Source: Niallia endozanthoxylica (GTDB lineage Bacteria; Bacillota; Bacilli; Bacillales; Cytobacillaceae). From it: DNA of 64,000 nucleotides. The position numbers and the translations under genes were made by a program. Positions 26,057-36,959 of this stretch are shown piece after piece (within the stretch, counting starts at the first letter, position 1; every line of letters begins with the position of its first letter). The notes under the pieces were generated by a model. The model ran no database searches and had not been told where the DNA came from. It saw only the letters and a list, made by a program, of their open reading frames with translations. The DNA is taken from positions 62,001 to 126,000 of the forward strand of contig NZ_VYKL01000028.1 of the NCBI RefSeq assembly GCF_008710145.1. Reading direction: 5' to 3'.

Positions 26057-26323
26057 TTAGCCGGCAAGGCCCTCTTTTTTCATTACCTCATCGATAGCGG
26101 CTAAGGCTAGTGATTCGTCCTCACCATTTGCCGTGATTTTCACAGATGCTCCTTTTGCAATCCCTAGTGACATAACACCCATAATCGATTTTAAATTTGC
26201 TTGTTTTCCATTGTATTCAAGTGTTACGTCTGAGTTAAACCGTGATACTGAGCTAACTAATACAGTAGAAGGACGAGCATGCAATCCAGAATCACTTGTT
26301 ATTGTATAACTTTTTTCAACCAT
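26057..26323 (-). CDS. HPr phosphocarrier protein
   Basis: 88 residues, the usual HPr length. [12 protein letters not shown] carries the phosphorylatable His15. [15 protein letters not shown] carries the regulatory Ser46 recognised by HPr kinase in Gram-positives. It passes phosphate from enzyme I to EIIA proteins and, when Ser-phosphorylated, is the CcpA corepressor. It sits behind the fructose PTS operon rather than beside ptsI, so it may be a fructose-dedicated HPr or the general ptsH in an unusual place. The sequence cannot decide this. A nonsense-mutated duplicate lies downstream. Confidence 0.9.
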   Translation of the reverse strand: MVEKSYTITSDSGLHARPSTVLVSSVSRFNSDVTLEYNGKQANLKSIMGVMSLGIAKGASVKITANGEDESLALAAIDEVMKKEGLAG

Positions 26324-26446
26324 ATCTAATTCCTCCAGTTAATCAATTAGAATGAAGCAAGGATAAGAATATCCCCCCTGCTTCCCCTTTTATTTTAAAC
26401 ATTGAATTGAAATGAGACTTTTTGTTCCCAACTTTATTTCAGTTGT

Positions 26447-28312
26447 CTATTGGACTGGTTTTTTCAAGATTCCTATTAAGATAGCTGAGACAATGGCTCC
26501 TATTACAACTGCCAACAGATATAGAAGCCAATTACCATCAACTAGCGGGAAAACAAATAGTCCGCCATGCGGGGCACGAAGACTGATTCCAAATAGCATG
26601 GACAGTCCTCCTGCAACCGCAGACCCAACCATTACGGATGGAATGACTCGAACAGGATCCGCTGCTGCATATGGAATCGCACCTTCTGTAATAAACGATA
26701 ATCCCATAATATAATTCACTTTTCCAGCTTCCTGGTCTTGTTTGCTGAATTTCTTTTTAAATAAAGTAGTAGCTAACGCGATTCCTAGTGGTGGGACCAT
26801 ACCTGCTGCCATGATGGCTGCCATCGGCTCATACACACCGCTTGCCAATAAACCAGTTCCGAATACATATGCCGCCTTATTTACCGGGCCGCCCATATCA
26901 AATGACATCATAAGTCCTAAAATAATTCCTAACAGAACAGCATTTCCTGTACCAAGCCCTGACAAAAATTCTGATATGCCTGTATTCAAGGCTCCCACTG
27001 GTTTATTGACGACATAAAGCATGATGAGTCCAGTTAGAGCAATACCTAATAATGGATAGAGTAAGATTGTTTTAATTCCCTCTAATGAAGCAGGAAGTCC
27101 TTTCAGAACTTTCTTTAAGCCAACGACTAGGTAACCAGCTAAGAAACCGGCAATAAGTCCGCCTAAAAATCCGGCCCCACCAGTTGCAGCTAAAAGTCCG
27201 CCAACCATACCCGGAGCAAAACCTGGACGGTCAGCAATACTCATCGCGATGAACCCTGCTAATACTGGAATCATCAGTCCAAAAGCATTCCCACCGCCAA
27301 TCGTATTTAAAGCCGCAGCAAAAGCATTGTAGGATGGATCATCAGGATTAGCAGCGTTAATTCCAAACATAAAGCTTATCGCGATAAGGATTCCGCCGCC
27401 GACAACAAACGGCAGCATATTGGAAACCCCATTCATTAAATGCTTGTAAATGGTTGCGCCTATTCCTCTTTTTCCTTCTTTTTCACTAGTAGCAGCTTCA
27501 TTTGCCTGATAGAGCGGGGCATCTTGTTTCAATGCTCTCTCAATTAGTTCTTGAGGCTTACGAATACCGTCTGCAACAGCTGTCTCAATGACATGCTTTC
27601 CGTTAAAACGGTTCATTTGAACCTTTGTATCTGCCGCAACAATAACGGCAACAGCTTCATCAATTTCCTTGGATGTGAGGACATTTTTCGCTCCGCTGGA
27701 ACCATTGGTCTCCACCTTAATATCCACACCCATTTCAGCTGCTTTTGCTTTTAATGAATCCGCCGCCATGTAAGTGTGAGCAATTCCAGTCGGACAAGCT
27801 GTGACGGCGATGATAAAGTTCTTTTTACCTTCCATCGATTCGTCCTCTGCTTCATCTTCCTCATCATAATGATCAATGACAGCTAAAATATCTTGTTCTG
27901 TCTTTGCTTCTAATAACTGTTTCCTTGCCTCTTCGTTCATTAAAATCGATGATAATCTGGATAATGCCTCTAGATGTGTATTATTTGCTCCCTCTGGTGC
28001 GGCAATCATAAAGAATAGATGTGCCGGCTGACCATCTAATGATTCATAGTCGACACCTTCACTAGACCGGCCAAATGCAATCGCCGCTTTTCTAACAGCG
28101 GTAGTTTTCGCATGGGGAATAGCAATTCCTTCACCAATTCCAGTCGTGCTTTGTTCTTCCCTCTTCAAAATGGCCTCTTTAAAGATTTGGCGATCTGATA
28201 AAATATTCGCAGAATCTAACACTTTAACAAGATCTTCAATTGCATCTAGCTTTTTCGTTCCATTAATGGATAAACGAATGGTATCTTTTGTTAAGAGTTT
28301 TGTTATTTTCAT
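26447..28312 (-). CDS. fruA: Fructose-specific PTS enzyme IIABC
   Basis: 621 residues with three domains. EIIA (about 1-145) has the phospho-His in GIAIPHAKT. EIIB (about 165-265) has the phospho-Cys in TACPTGIAHTYMAA. EIIC (about 285-620) is a polytopic membrane domain including FVVGGGILIAISFMFG and DMGGPVNKAAYVFG. It imports fructose and yields fructose 1-phosphate. Fructose 1-phosphate kinase lies just upstream, and fruR upstream of that, forming the classical fruRKA order. HPr gene follows 120 bases later. Confidence 0.94.
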   Translation of the reverse strand: MKITKLLTKDTIRLSINGTKKLDAIEDLVKVLDSANILSDRQIFKEAILKREEQSTTGIGEGIAIPHAKTTAVRKAAIAFGRSSEGVDYESLDGQPAHLFFMIAAPEGANNTHLEALSRLSSILMNEEARKQLLEAKTEQDILAVIDHYDEEDEAEDESMEGKKNFIIAVTACPTGIAHTYMAADSLKAKAAEMGVDIKVETNGSSGAKNVLTSKEIDEAVAVIVAADTKVQMNRFNGKHVIETAVADGIRKPQELIERALKQDAPLYQANEAATSEKEGKRGIGATIYKHLMNGVSNMLPFVVGGGILIAISFMFGINAANPDDPSYNAFAAALNTIGGGNAFGLMIPVLAGFIAMSIADRPGFAPGMVGGLLAATGGAGFLGGLIAGFLAGYLVVGLKKVLKGLPASLEGIKTILLYPLLGIALTGLIMLYVVNKPVGALNTGISEFLSGLGTGNAVLLGIILGLMMSFDMGGPVNKAAYVFGTGLLASGVYEPMAAIMAAGMVPPLGIALATTLFKKKFSKQDQEAGKVNYIMGLSFITEGAIPYAAADPVRVIPSVMVGSAVAGGLSMLFGISLRAPHGGLFVFPLVDGNWLLYLLAVVIGAIVSAILIGILKKPVQ

Positions 28313-28327
28313 AAGGGTTCTCCTCGC

Positions 28328-29239
28328 TTATGGCTTGATTATCTCTACTTGAGGCAGTAATTCTTCCACCTTTTCCAGCGTACATAGACCAAGTGAAAAA
28401 GCGGTAGCACTGCCGGCTGCCACACTATATTTGAAGGCTTCTTCCACATTTCCTGTTTTTTCAAAAGTTGCCATAAACGCAGCAACCATGGAATCTCCCG
28501 CTCCAACGGAACTTTTCATTTCTCCTTTTGGGACATTCGCGACAAAAGTACATGAGTGATTAATAAATACTGCACCTTTATCTGCTAGTGAGACGATGAC
28601 ATTCTCTGCACCCATGTTGATCAGCTCTCTGCCATTTAGTATGGCTTCTTCTACACTCTCAATCTTTGTTTGAAAGAACTCACCGAGTTCATGGTGATTC
28701 GGTTTAATTAAAAATGGTTTCAACGGAATAATCCGCTTTAACAAGCTGCCTTCCGCATCAACGACAAATTTAGTCCCGTTCTGATTACATATTTGGACCA
28801 ATTCTTCGTACATATTTTCCGGCATAGAAGACGGGATGCTGCCCGCAAGGATTAAGCAATCCTCATTCGTTAAAGCATTGATTTTGCTTTTTAAAGAGCT
28901 TAATTCATCAGATGTGACATCAGGCCCTTTGGCATTGATTTCAGTCTCTTGATTTGAGCGAAGCTTTATGTTGATTCGAGTATCCTCTTGTATTTTCACA
29001 AAATCAGTTTCAATATCAATGGATTTTAGATAGTTTTCAATATAATCACCTGTGAATCCGCCAAGGAAACCAAGCGCCCTGCTTTTTACATCAAAGGTTT
29101 TTAATACCTGTGAAACATTAATCCCTTTGCCTCCAGGAAATTTCGCTTCTGACTTTGTTCGATTTAATTGGCCTAATTCTATTCCATCCACCTCTATGAT
29201 GTAATCAAGTGATGGATTCAATGTAACTGTATATATCAT
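28328..29239 (-). CDS. fruK: 1-Phosphofructokinase
   Basis: 303 residues of the PfkB family: N-terminal YTVTLNPSLDYIIEVD, FPGGKGINVSQVLK, and the C-terminal signature VGAGDSMVAAFMA with the catalytic Asp. It phosphorylates fructose 1-phosphate to fructose 1,6-bisphosphate. Its start overlaps the fruR stop by 4 bases (ATGA), implying translational coupling. fruA starts 15 bases after its stop. Confidence 0.94.
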   Translation of the reverse strand: MIYTVTLNPSLDYIIEVDGIELGQLNRTKSEAKFPGGKGINVSQVLKTFDVKSRALGFLGGFTGDYIENYLKSIDIETDFVKIQEDTRINIKLRSNQETEINAKGPDVTSDELSSLKSKINALTNEDCLILAGSIPSSMPENMYEELVQICNQNGTKFVVDAEGSLLKRIIPLKPFLIKPNHHELGEFFQTKIESVEEAILNGRELINMGAENVIVSLADKGAVFINHSCTFVANVPKGEMKSSVGAGDSMVAAFMATFEKTGNVEEAFKYSVAAGSATAFSLGLCTLEKVEELLPQVEIIKP

Positions 29240-29985
29240 GCTGTCACAACCTTAATATTTGTTTTACTAGAAAAAAGTTCTTTCGCTTCCTCACTTAATT
29301 GATTAGTAATGATAGAAGCCTCACCGAGCTCCGCAATCTTGGCGAATGACACTTCGGAAAACTTCGATTCATCCGCAAGTACATAGGTCTCCCGAGAGTG
29401 TGATAAAGCGATTTGTTTAATCAATGCTTCCTCCTGGTCAGGAGTGGTATAACCAAATCGCGGATGAATTCCATTTACACCTAAAAAACATTTATCAAAT
29501 TGGTATTTCTCAAGACTTTCAACGGCTCCCCGACCCACCATAGCCTTTGTTGTCGGCTTAATCGATCCACCAATCAAATAGGTTTTGATCTCTTTTTCAA
29601 TCAGTTCGTTTGCATGTGTTAACCCATTGGTCACAACAACGATATGGCTAGGAAGATACGGAATCATTTCCAGGATAGTCGACCCAGCATCTAAATAAAT
29701 GCTGTCTCCTTCTTCCACTAAACTGGCAGCCCATTGAGCAATTCGATTCTTTGCTTGAAGGTTTTTGGACGATTTCTCTGTCATGGTTGGTTCTATAAGA
29801 TTCCCCTGCAGTCTTGCCGCGCCTCCATGGACTCTCTTTAATAAATTTCTATTTTCTAGATACGTAAGATCTCTGCGAATCGTTGATTCAGAGGAGTTTG
29901 TCAACTCAACCAACTCTTGCAGCTTGACCGTATTCTTTTTCTTTAATGCTTCTAAAATGGTTTGATGGCGTTCTGGCTCTAGCAA
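29236..29985 (-). CDS. fruR: DeoR-family repressor of the fructose operon
   Basis: 249 residues. The N-terminal DeoR helix-turn-helix reads RHQTILEALKKKNTVKLQELV and SSESTIRRDLTYLE. The sugar-phosphate-binding DeoRC part has YLDAGSTILEM, VVTNGLTHA, YLIGGSIKPTT and KCFLGVNGIHP. It is the first gene of the fru operon. GGAGGT precedes the start. Direct repeats 70-130 bases upstream fit DeoR-type operators, and a cre-like site overlaps its ribosome-binding region. Confidence 0.9.
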   Translation of the reverse strand: MLEPERHQTILEALKKKNTVKLQELVELTNSSESTIRRDLTYLENRNLLKRVHGGAARLQGNLIEPTMTEKSSKNLQAKNRIAQWAASLVEEGDSIYLDAGSTILEMIPYLPSHIVVVTNGLTHANELIEKEIKTYLIGGSIKPTTKAMVGRGAVESLEKYQFDKCFLGVNGIHPRFGYTTPDQEEALIKQIALSHSRETYVLADESKFSEVSFAKIAELGEASIITNQLSEEAKELFSSKTNIKVVTA

Positions 29986-29996
29986 AAAATGACCTC

Positions 29997-30010
29997 CTAA
30001 AACGCTTTCA
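29997..30010 (-). promoter_or_regulatory. Candidate cre site at the fruR leader
   Basis: On the minus strand TGAAAGCGTTTTAG matches 12 of 14 positions of TGWAANCGNTNWCA. It lies next to the Shine-Dalgarno site of fruR, where CcpA binding could act as a roadblock. Confidence 0.45.
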
Positions 30011-30054
30011 TATGATCAATATACTTGTATTTTACTTCCAAAACGATTATAAGT

Positions 30055-30112
30055 CAATCAAAAACTATCAAAAATAATCATAAACAGTATATAACAATCA
30101 AAAACTATCAAA
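30055..30112 (-). promoter_or_regulatory. FruR operator direct repeats
   Basis: CAATCAAAAACTATCAAA occurs twice, at 30055-30072 and 30095-30112, identical and 40 bp (about four helical turns) apart. Read on the minus strand it is TTTGATAGTTTTTGATTG, the TTTGATT-type repeat bound by DeoR-family sugar repressors. It lies upstream of fruR. Confidence 0.65.
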
Positions 30113-30235
30113 GGCATTCTGGGCGGCCATTAATAGTCTATAAAGTTAAAATGAAATGGGAATGAAAATGGAAGAATCCTATTGTGGGGAATGCTGTGTT
30201 GGAACCTTCTGCTACTGTCCTTATTTGCATTAAAA

Positions 30236-30270
30236 ACAAAAAATCAGCCAGAAAATTGGCTGATTTTTTT
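30236..30270. terminator. Bidirectional hairpin
   Basis: AATCAGCCA and TGGCTGATT arms with A-rich and T-rich flanks on both sides. Confidence 0.75.
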
Positions 30271-30274
30271 ATAT

Positions 30275-30437
30275 CTATAGTTTTTTATTGAATATCGATT
30301 CATTCGTCGTACTTAAATATAAATTTAGTGAACCCTCCACTTCAGTTACCACTAATTGAATAAAATCACGATAATCTTTTGAAGTATGAGCCTTATCTAA
30401 AGCATCATAATATTCTAGTCGATTCGCTACTTTTGAT
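30275..30437 (-). pseudogene. C-terminal remnant of a Fic-like protein
   Basis: The minus strand reads VANRLEYYDALDKAHTSKDY, then RDFIQLVVTEVEGSLNLYL to a TAG at 30277-30275. This resembles the C-terminal tail that follows the Fic catalytic helix bundle. No start, no HPFxxGNGR motif and no upstream continuation are present. Confidence 0.5.
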
Positions 30438-30478
30438 TTTTATAACTTCCGAGAATTGTTTTGTGACTGTCATTCTAT

Positions 30479-32701
<2,223 letters not shown>

Positions 32702-32848
32702 CTAGCCGCAAGAAATTCATAACTAGATGACAATAATTACTAATTTAATTATAGAATAATTCTTAAGTAAGAATAAAGAATAATATGACAAAACTGGTAC
32801 TTTTAGGAGATTTATATGAACATTTCTTTGTAGACTTCTTGCGGGGAT

Positions 32849-32925
32849 GAAACACGGGACGGTTCTGCTGTTTCATTTTAAGGAAAATCTTTTCCATATA
32901 AAACGCGAGAACCCCCCTATGTTTC
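32849..32925. repeat. TGAAAC palindromic repeat, copy 2
   Basis: TGAAACACGGGACGGTTCTG through AAGGAAAATCTTTTCC to ATGTTTC. A small hairpin (ACTATATGT/ACATATAGT, 32960-32985) and a second right end (GAGAACC...CCTATGTTTC, to 33014) follow. Together with 32663-32848 this is a gene-free spacer upstream of katG. Confidence 0.75.
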
Positions 32926-33071
32926 TATGGATTTGTCCATTTTGGCACATACTCTTTCACTATATGTAGAGGATTTTACATATAGTACACTTTGAGAACC
33001 AGCCCCTATGTTTCTGAACTTTTGAAACCACTTCAAGGTATCATTCGTATGAAAATTATGGAGGTGATTCA

Positions 33072-33481
33072 ATGGTATTTACGTCAAGAAAAGATCTATG
33101 GATGGGGATTGTTATTTGGGCTTTAATTGTTGCATTTATTTGGGTTTTTTATCAATCCGTTTTTGTTCAATTTAATATAGTAGGAATCATTGTAATGGTT
33201 GTTATGAGTTATTTATTGGGCACCATCTGGTTTAATACTCAATATAAAATTGAAAATGACACACTTAAAATATCATATGGACCTATAAAAAGGCGATTGC
33301 TATACGAGAAATTAAATCCATTCGGAATACAACGAATCCTTTTGTGGCTCCCTCACTTTCTGTTCATCGCATTGAATTAAATTACGGAAAGTATAAAACC
33401 ATTCAGATTTCCCCCAAAGATAGACAATCATTTGTCAATGAGTTACAACAAAAGAATCCCCACATTCAACTTAATAACTAG
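33072..33481 (+). pseudogene. Frameshifted PH-domain membrane protein
   Basis: The first frame (33072-33380) has two membrane segments (IVIWALIVAFIWVFYQSVF; VGIIVMVVMSYLLGTIW), then YKIENDTLKISYGPIKRRLLYE, the start of a bacterial PH domain (DUF1200 type). From about 33305 the domain continues in a second frame: IKSIRNTTNPFVAPSLSVHR, then IELNYGKYKTIQISPKDRQS to a TAG at 33479-33481. A single-base loss would explain this. A ribosome-binding GGAGGTG precedes the ATG. It could be a recent mutation or a sequencing error. Confidence 0.75.
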
Positions 33482-33560
33482 GAAACGCTGTGACGGTTCT
33501 GCCGTTTTATTTCAAGGGAAATATTTTCCGTATGAAACGGCAGAACCGTCCCTATGTTTC
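33482..33560. repeat. TGAAAC palindromic repeat, copy 3
   Basis: Well-preserved copy: GAAACGCTGTGACGGTTCTG, central AAGGGAAATATTTTCC, ATGAAACGGCAGAACCGTCC, ATGTTTC. It begins on the base after the stop codon of the PH-domain pseudogene. Confidence 0.85.
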
Positions 33561-33627
33561 TAATTTTCTATTTATAGATTTACTTTTCATTTGAAGGGTG
33601 GTACACTTGATGGTACCGAAAACAATA

Positions 33628-33805
33628 TATGGTGTTCGTTTATATAGGTACTACTATATGTAGTTTAATAGGGAAGTTCGGTTGTATTCCGACGCTGTCC
33701 CCGCAACTGTAAAGCTGACGACGATTCAATGCCACTATGCATTCGCATGGGAAGGGAATCGGAGAATGAAGCAAGCCAGGAGACCTGCCTATGTGAACCA
33801 AATGA
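33628..33805 (+). promoter_or_regulatory. Cobalamin (B12) riboswitch upstream of nrdHIEF
   Basis: The leader contains the conserved cobalamin-riboswitch landmarks in order: GGGAAGTTCGGT, CCGACGCTGTCCCCGCAACTGTAA, GGGAAGG, then AAGCAAGCCAGGAGACCTGCC (B12 box). The last block ends near 33791. It precedes nrdH by about 130 bases, and an intrinsic terminator lies between. Binding of adenosylcobalamin is expected to favour termination and reduce expression of this B12-independent ribonucleotide reductase. Confidence 0.92.
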
Positions 33806-33870
33806 ATCATTTCTTCGGGGATTGAGAGATGGAGACGTGTCCATTTCTTATTTTTGAACGTTTCCATTTT

Positions 33871-33905
33871 AGGCTATCTCTTATTTGAAGAGGTAGCCTT
33901 TTTAT
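33871..33905 (+). terminator. Riboswitch expression-platform terminator (nrd)
   Basis: AGGCTATCTC and GAGGTAGCCT arms followed by TTTTTATT, between riboswitch and nrdH. Confidence 0.85.
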
Positions 33906-33926
33906 TATGAAGAAAAGAGGAATCCT

Positions 33927-34151
33927 ATGAAACTTTATACGAAAACCATCTGTCCTAAGTGCCTTTGGGTAAAATCAGAATTACAAAATGCCGGAATTGA
34001 AGCAGACATTATTAACATTGATCACGATGAACAAGCAAAGCAAAGGATCATCGAAGCAGGCTTTTTAAGTGTTCCTGTTCTTGAATTCGATGGAAAGATG
34101 CTAAGTGATGTGAAGGAAATGATGTCTCAAATTGAGTTGATTGCCCAATGA
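33927..34151 (+). CDS. nrdH: Glutaredoxin-like NrdH redoxin
   Basis: 74 residues with an N-terminal redox pair in TICPKCLWVKSEL (CPKC) and the cis-Pro loop FLSVPVLEFDGK. It supplies electrons to class Ib ribonucleotide reductase. First gene of the cluster; its TGA overlaps the ATG of nrdI (ATGA), so translation is coupled. Expression is placed under the upstream B12 riboswitch. Confidence 0.88.
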   Translation: MKLYTKTICPKCLWVKSELQNAGIEADIINIDHDEQAKQRIIEAGFLSVPVLEFDGKMLSDVKEMMSQIELIAQ

Positions 34152-34507
34152 TTGTTTATGCGAGCCGAACGGGCAATGTCAGATATATTGCATCCAAATT
34201 AAAAGCAGAGTCGATTGGTATTGTTGAAGAATTAACGGTGAATCAACCGTACCTATTAATGACCTATACGGACGGGCTAGGCGATATTCCTCGGGAGGTT
34301 GCACATTTTTTAGAACATAATGCGAACGATTGTAAAGGTGTCGTTGTCAGCGGCAATCGCAACTTCGGTCATAAGGTATTTGGCGGTGCCGGGGATAAAA
34401 TCCAATCAACCTATCACATTCCCTTGGTCCGAAAACTAGATTTACGAGGATACAAGGCCGATTATGACGCCATTCAAAAGTTTTATGAAACGAGGGTACT
34501 AGAATGA
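34148..34507 (+). CDS. nrdI: NrdI flavodoxin-like activator
   Basis: 119 residues. The FMN-binding loop YASRTGNVRYIA opens the protein, and VVVSGNRNFGHKVFGGAGDK is the second flavin loop. NrdI provides the oxidant that builds the dimanganese-tyrosyl cofactor of NrdF. It overlaps nrdH by 4 bases and nrdE by 4 bases. Confidence 0.93.
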   Translation: MIVYASRTGNVRYIASKLKAESIGIVEELTVNQPYLLMTYTDGLGDIPREVAHFLEHNANDCKGVVVSGNRNFGHKVFGGAGDKIQSTYHIPLVRKLDLRGYKADYDAIQKFYETRVLE

Positions 34508-36240
34508 AAACGTATTTAAAGCTTAATAATGAAGTCCTGAATAGTTATCGCACAACAGGAAGATTAGAATTGGAAAAAGACCGTGAAGCAACGCGCCGGT
34601 ATTTTTTAGAATATGTCAATGTGCGACTGCGTTACTTTATTGATATTGAAGAAAAGATTCGTTATTTAGTAGATGAAGGCTATTATGAAAAAGAGTTTAT
34701 TAGCAAGTATGATATGGAATTTATTAAAAGAATGTACAAAAAAGCGTATGATTATCACTTCCGTTTTCCGTCTTTTATGAGTGCCAGCAAGTTTTACGAT
34801 AGCTATGCAATGAAAAGCCGTGACGGAGAAGAAATACTAGAAAAGTATGAAGACCGGATAGTCATCATTGCCTTGTATTTAGCGCAAGGAGATACTCTTC
34901 TAGCAGAACGTGCAGTCGAAGCCATGATGGAGGCTTATCAACCTGCGACACCAACGGCTTTAAATAGCGGGAAGAAAGCCCGCGGCGAGTTAGTCAGCTG
35001 TTTTAAATTATCGATGGATGACTCGATGAACAGTATCGCAGAAAACATTGGCTATTGTTTGGAATTATCACGTCTTGGCGGCGGTGTTGGAGTGAACTTA
35101 ACCGATTTGCGTCCATTAGGTGATCCGATTAAAGGGATTTCTAACCGTGCCAGCGGTGTTATGCCTGTCGCCAAGCTCCTAGAAAACTCATTCAGTTATT
35201 CGAATCAGCTTGGACAACGAAACGGCTCGGGTGTTGCCTATTTAAATATTTTTCATGGGGACATTGAAAATTTTATTTCATCGAAAAAACCAAATGCCGA
35301 TGATAAAATTCGTCTCGCCACCCTATCAACAGGGATTATTATCCCGACTATTTTCTTTGAACTAATGAAACGGGATAAAGATATTGTGCTGTTTAGTCCA
35401 TATGATATTTTTAAAGAATATAAGAAACGGATGTCTGAGATTTCGATAACAGAGATGTATTACGAGCTATTAGATAATCCAAATATCCGTAAAATCAAAC
35501 GAATAAATGCAAGGAAGCTTTATACAGAAATAAAAAAAGCACAATTTGAATCCGGTTATCCGTTTGAAATCTTTGATGACACTGTCAATGAAGCCCATCC
35601 GCTCAAAAATATTGGCCGTGTGAAAATGTCTAATCTGTGTAGCGAAATATTACAGGTTCAAGAAACGAGTATTATTACGGACCAAGACGAACCAAACCAA
35701 TATGGCTTAGATGTATCTTGTAATTTAGGCTCCATTGATATCCATAAAGCAAGCAAGTCAAAAAACTTCGGAAAGTTAGTGGATACAGCAATGCGGTTGT
35801 TAACCAATGTTTCGCAAATGACCGACATCAAAAATGTACCGTCCGTTGCAAAAGCAAATAAATTAATGCATTCTGTAGGACTTGGTGTGATGAATTTACA
35901 TGGTCATCTTGTCACACAGGGCATTCTGTACGGTTCAAAGGAATCGATTGAGTTTATTGATTATTTTATGGAAGCATTAAACTATTATTCTCTGAAAACA
36001 TCAATGGAAATTGCAAAGGAACGCGGTGAAACCTTCTATCGCTTTAAGGATAGCGATTATGCATCAGGCGTTTATTTCGACCCTTATGTGAATAAAGAGG
36101 AACAAGCACTCTCCCCCATTGTGTCAAAAGCATTGGGAACTGTTCCGATTATCACGCAACAGATGTGGCAGACATTAAAAGAAGAAGTTATGCAATACGG
36201 GTTATTTCATTCATATCGCTTAGCGATTGCACCTACGGGT
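34504..36240 (+). CDS. nrdE: Class Ib ribonucleotide reductase alpha subunit, exon 1
   Basis: 579 codons ending at APTG. Visible features: PTALNSGKKARGELVSCF (first redox Cys), SRLGGGVGVNLTDLRP, MSNLCSEILQ (catalytic Asn-Cys-Glu triad) and SCNLGSIDIHKA. The frame appears to stop at a TGA after GGTTAT, but that lies inside a group I intron (36241-36602). The protein resumes with SISYIRSCSASIAPC in exon 2. Joined length is 697 residues, normal for NrdE. It reduces ribonucleoside diphosphates to deoxy forms. Confidence 0.95.
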
Positions 36241-36602
36241 TATTGACTAGCCCCTTTGTATAGTGATATGCAAAGCAAACTTCTCGAATTGACGGGGAAC
36301 CCCTTAGAGCCTTATACACTAACTTATCATGGTGACATAGATAAGGGCGTTGCTAATCCCAACGGTATAGTAAAAGAGATAAGGATTTGGGCAATCCGCA
36401 GCCAAGTATCTTTAAAAGATAAAGGTTCAACGACTGATGCGGGAAGAAACTAATTAGACGATTATTTTGATTATATGGAAGCAAACCTTGAATGAAAAAT
36501 GTCTAATTAGTTTATGATACAGTCTGCACTTTAAGGAAACTTAAAGAGATAGGCGGAACAGAAACGACCTATCCCTCCTAATGAAGGAGTGTAACAAAAT
36601 GG
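36241..36602 (+). ncRNA. Group I self-splicing intron in nrdE (362 nt, no ORF)
   Basis: Conserved core elements are in order: P (AATTGACGGGGAACCCC), Q (GCAATCCGCAGCCAAG, 36391-36406), R (GGTTCAACGACTGATGC) and S (ATACAGTCTGCAC). P7 forms from GACTG 36432-36436 and CAGTC 36520-36524. The 5' exon ends GGGT, pairing with GCCC at 36250-36253 (U-G at the splice site). The intron ends in G at 36602. Removing it joins GGT to AGT, restoring APTG-SISY. No homing endonuclease frame is present. Confidence 0.92.
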
Positions 36603-36959
36603 AGTATTTCCTATATTCGCAGCTGCTCTGCTTCGATTGCCCCTTGTACAGAGCGTGTGGAAGTACGGGATTATGCTGATAGCCGAACGATTTATCCAAT
36701 GCCTCATTTAACAAATGATAATACACATTTATACGTTGAGGCATATGATGTGAATTCATATGATTTGATTGATTTATATGCGGCTGCTCAAAAACATGTG
36801 GATCAAGGGATTTCGATGACACTTTATGTGACTGACAATTGGACAACCGAGCAACTAGCGAAAATTTATATTTATGCTTGGATGAAGGGCATTAAGTCAG
36901 TTTACTATGTGCGTCAACGATTACAAACATTAGAGGAGTGTGTAGCATGTCAAATTTAA
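36603..36959 (+). CDS. nrdE: Class Ib ribonucleotide reductase alpha subunit, exon 2
   Basis: 118 codons: SISYIRSCSASIAPCTERVE, then DSRTIYPMPHLTND, and the C-terminus. It supplies the Tyr-Tyr radical-transfer pair (SVYYVRQR) and the C-terminal thioredoxin/NrdH-reducible cysteines (EECVACQI). Without splicing the enzyme would lack these and be inactive. No start codon of its own is required; the in-frame ATG at 36657 is internal. The 3' end overlaps the start of nrdF. Confidence 0.93.
   Translation, partial: SISYIRSCSASIAPCTERVEVRDYADSRTIYPMPHLTNDNTHLYVEAYDVNSYDLIDLYAAAQKHVDQGISMTLYVTDNWTTEQLAKIYIYAWMKGIKSVYYVRQRLQTLEECVACQI

Noticed and set aside
32750-32775. PerR box upstream of katG
   Set aside because: The AT-rich partial dyad here does not fit the TTATAATNATTATAA consensus well enough.
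33640-33867. 75-codon minus-strand frame over the nrd leader
   Set aside because: It is the antisense of the cobalamin riboswitch, with no protein-like features.
36256-36453. 65-codon frame within the nrdE intron, considered as a homing endonuclease
   Set aside because: Too short, overlaps the catalytic core elements (P, Q) and has no LAGLIDADG, GIY-YIG or HNH motif.
36240-36660. nrdE truncation or frameshift pseudogene
   Set aside because: The exon junction, intron core and terminal G restore a perfect NrdE, so the break is a group I intron and not decay.
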